Assembly (NCBI GenBank): GCA_037013685.1
Contig: CM072887.1
Span: forward strand, 91,098,347 to 91,162,346
Length of the DNA stretch: 64,000 nt
Origin: Acridotheres tristis
Taxonomy: Eukaryota; Chordata; Aves; Passeriformes; Sturnidae
Direction of reading: 5' to 3'
Below, in pieces: positions 62,756-64,000 of the stretch (the first letter of the stretch is position 1; every line of letters begins with the position of its first letter). Made by a program: the position numbers and the translations under genes. Under the pieces are notes generated by a model, which was not told the origin of the DNA, did no database searches, and worked only from the letters and a program-made list of their open reading frames with translations.

Positions 62756-64000
62756 CATACCTAGTCCTTTTCTCCACTTGGTATTTTTGGTATGCATAAC
62801 TAGTTAGAAATATGCTGTGGAGAAACTGTTTTATGTTTTGGCTAAGTGTCATCTGCTCTGTACTGCTTTTATCTGAAAAATCAGATGGCAATTTAATAGC
62901 CAGTTTAAATCTGATTTTCTGTAAATTATTTTATGTCTGATAAAACTGTGGTAAATTACATTTAATAAGTAACCCTGTACTAAGCTCCAGTGTAAGTATT
63001 GTTTTTTAAATTGTAAAATAATGTCATCTTTCATTTAAACTCAACAAATTATAGTATGTCACTCTCTGTTTGATCCATTCTTAATTTGAAAACTCATGAA
63101 TTAACATATACAGTTCTGTGGTCTTGTAAATTGCTTTTTGAAATAACTTGGTTTTTTTCTGCCTCACATTACTGTACTGTGTGAAAATTACTTGCATCAT
63201 GAGATGACAAAGGAAACTCATGACATCTGACCATATTGGTCTTGTACTGCTTCCTTCTTTTTGCACAGATTTCATAATCTAGATGTATGTCACTTGCATC
63301 ATTAAAAACTGTCTTCATTCATAAAGAAATTCTAGGATGTATGGCGGGGTTAAATTACTCTCACTTAATAATCACTTTCAGGTTGTTTCTTTTTTCACAT
63401 ACACACACTAACTGGTCCCTTAAAGCATCATTTAGGGTCTCTGAACTGGCAATGCTCTGTTAATTTTCCTAATTCAGCCACTTAAAAAAAAACAAAACAA
63501 ACAAATGTGAAAGCAGTCTGAAGTCACCAGCAGCTGAGGGAATAAGTAATGCTGTGTAGTTTCCACAATCTATGTAAATGTTTTGTCCACTGGTTTAAAA
63601 GTAGCACTTAGTTTATGTAACAGCTTATAAAGGTTAGCCATCATTACACTCACTAAAACCACAAAGTACAGGGGTTCTTTTGCAACTTAGACTATTAAGT
63701 AGTTCATATTATTTTAAGCCTGAGATAAAGGTGGGGTAATTCTCTACTGAGCTATCAAACAATTCCATTTTCTCCAAGTTAGACATTAACCTTTTTTTCT
63801 GTTTTAAAGAGGTGATTTTCTCACAGTCCCAGTAATTACATGTTTCTTTCTTCCTTATATTTTTTGCTAAACTTTAATCCTTTTTCTTTTACAATTTTTA
63901 TGGGAAGTAATTCTGTCCTCTGTGTTTTGTTCTTTGCAACTTTCTTAATAATTATATTATAAAGAAATAATGAATTTTATGGAGTAAATTACATATGTAA
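62756..64000. other. AT-rich unique sequence to window end
   Basis: No gene or named repeat. A short A/C-rich run lies at 63483-63504. Confidence 0.55.

Noticed and set aside
1..64000. CRISPR arrays, operons, bacterial or phage genes, or a new defence-type system
   Set aside because: No regularly spaced direct repeats with unique spacers, no closely packed frames with ribosome-binding sites, and clear vertebrate (avian) repeats throughout.
1..64000. tRNA, snRNA or rRNA genes
   Set aside because: I looked for tRNA A/B boxes with cloverleaf arms and for U6- and 5S-like starts and saw none; a covariance-model search would be the decisive check.

Overview
The window reads as a non-coding stretch of a bird genome, most likely a songbird. 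The repeats show this. CR1 LINEs occur on both strands and several keep the diagnostic 3' end that repeats ATTCTATG. Several families of avian endogenous-retrovirus LTRs are present, recognisable from memory of bird repeat consensus sequences. The background is AT-rich and vertebrate-like, with microsatellites and no closely packed reading frames. I found no bacterial, phage or plasmid feature and no convincing protein-coding exon, tRNA, rRNA or snRNA. Every open frame checked lies in a repeat, in a stop-free simple tract, or in AT-rich sequence where its length is expected by chance. The window is either a gene desert or the inside of a very large intron; the sequence alone does not decide which.

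Layout. 1-6.3 kb is mostly unique AT-rich DNA with an unexplained GC-richer block (3.5-4.0 kb) abutting a minus-strand LTR (4.0-4.76 kb). 6.3-18 kb holds an ancient CR1 remnant, then three LTRs of one family (call it family A: 11.6-12.2 kb minus, 13.5-14.0 kb minus next to a CR1 stub, 17.7-18.05 kb plus) and two A/C-only tracts. 19-29 kb holds a third A/C tract, a partial family B LTR carrying a 14-unit, 10-bp minisatellite (22.2 kb), and a CR1 stub (23.1 kb). 28.9-34.7 kb contains two minus-strand CR1 copies. 36.2-36.9 kb is a clean solo LTR with a perfect 6-bp target-site duplication. 38.8-41.4 kb holds two plus-strand family A LTRs; the first has two separate CR1 insertions nested in it and a perfect 5-bp target-site duplication. 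42.9-44.4 kb is the most complete CR1, with recognisable endonuclease and reverse-transcriptase relics. 44.4-50.5 kb is plain AT-rich DNA. 50.6-57.5 kb has another family A LTR, a long A/C tract, a long family B LTR and a CR1 in which a pure GGAGA pentanucleotide array of about 36 copies has grown. The last part holds a 50-bp alternating purine-pyrimidine tract, a plus-strand CR1 and a 225-bp AT-only ATTAT array.

Nothing here works as a gene system. The readable biology is a history of insertion: LTRs inserted, most apparently left as solo LTRs, CR1 copies inserted into at least one of them, and GA-rich or CG-rich parts of those elements later seeded new tandem repeats. Repeat family names are from memory and unconfirmed; element limits are accurate to about 5-30 bp unless a target-site duplication fixes them.
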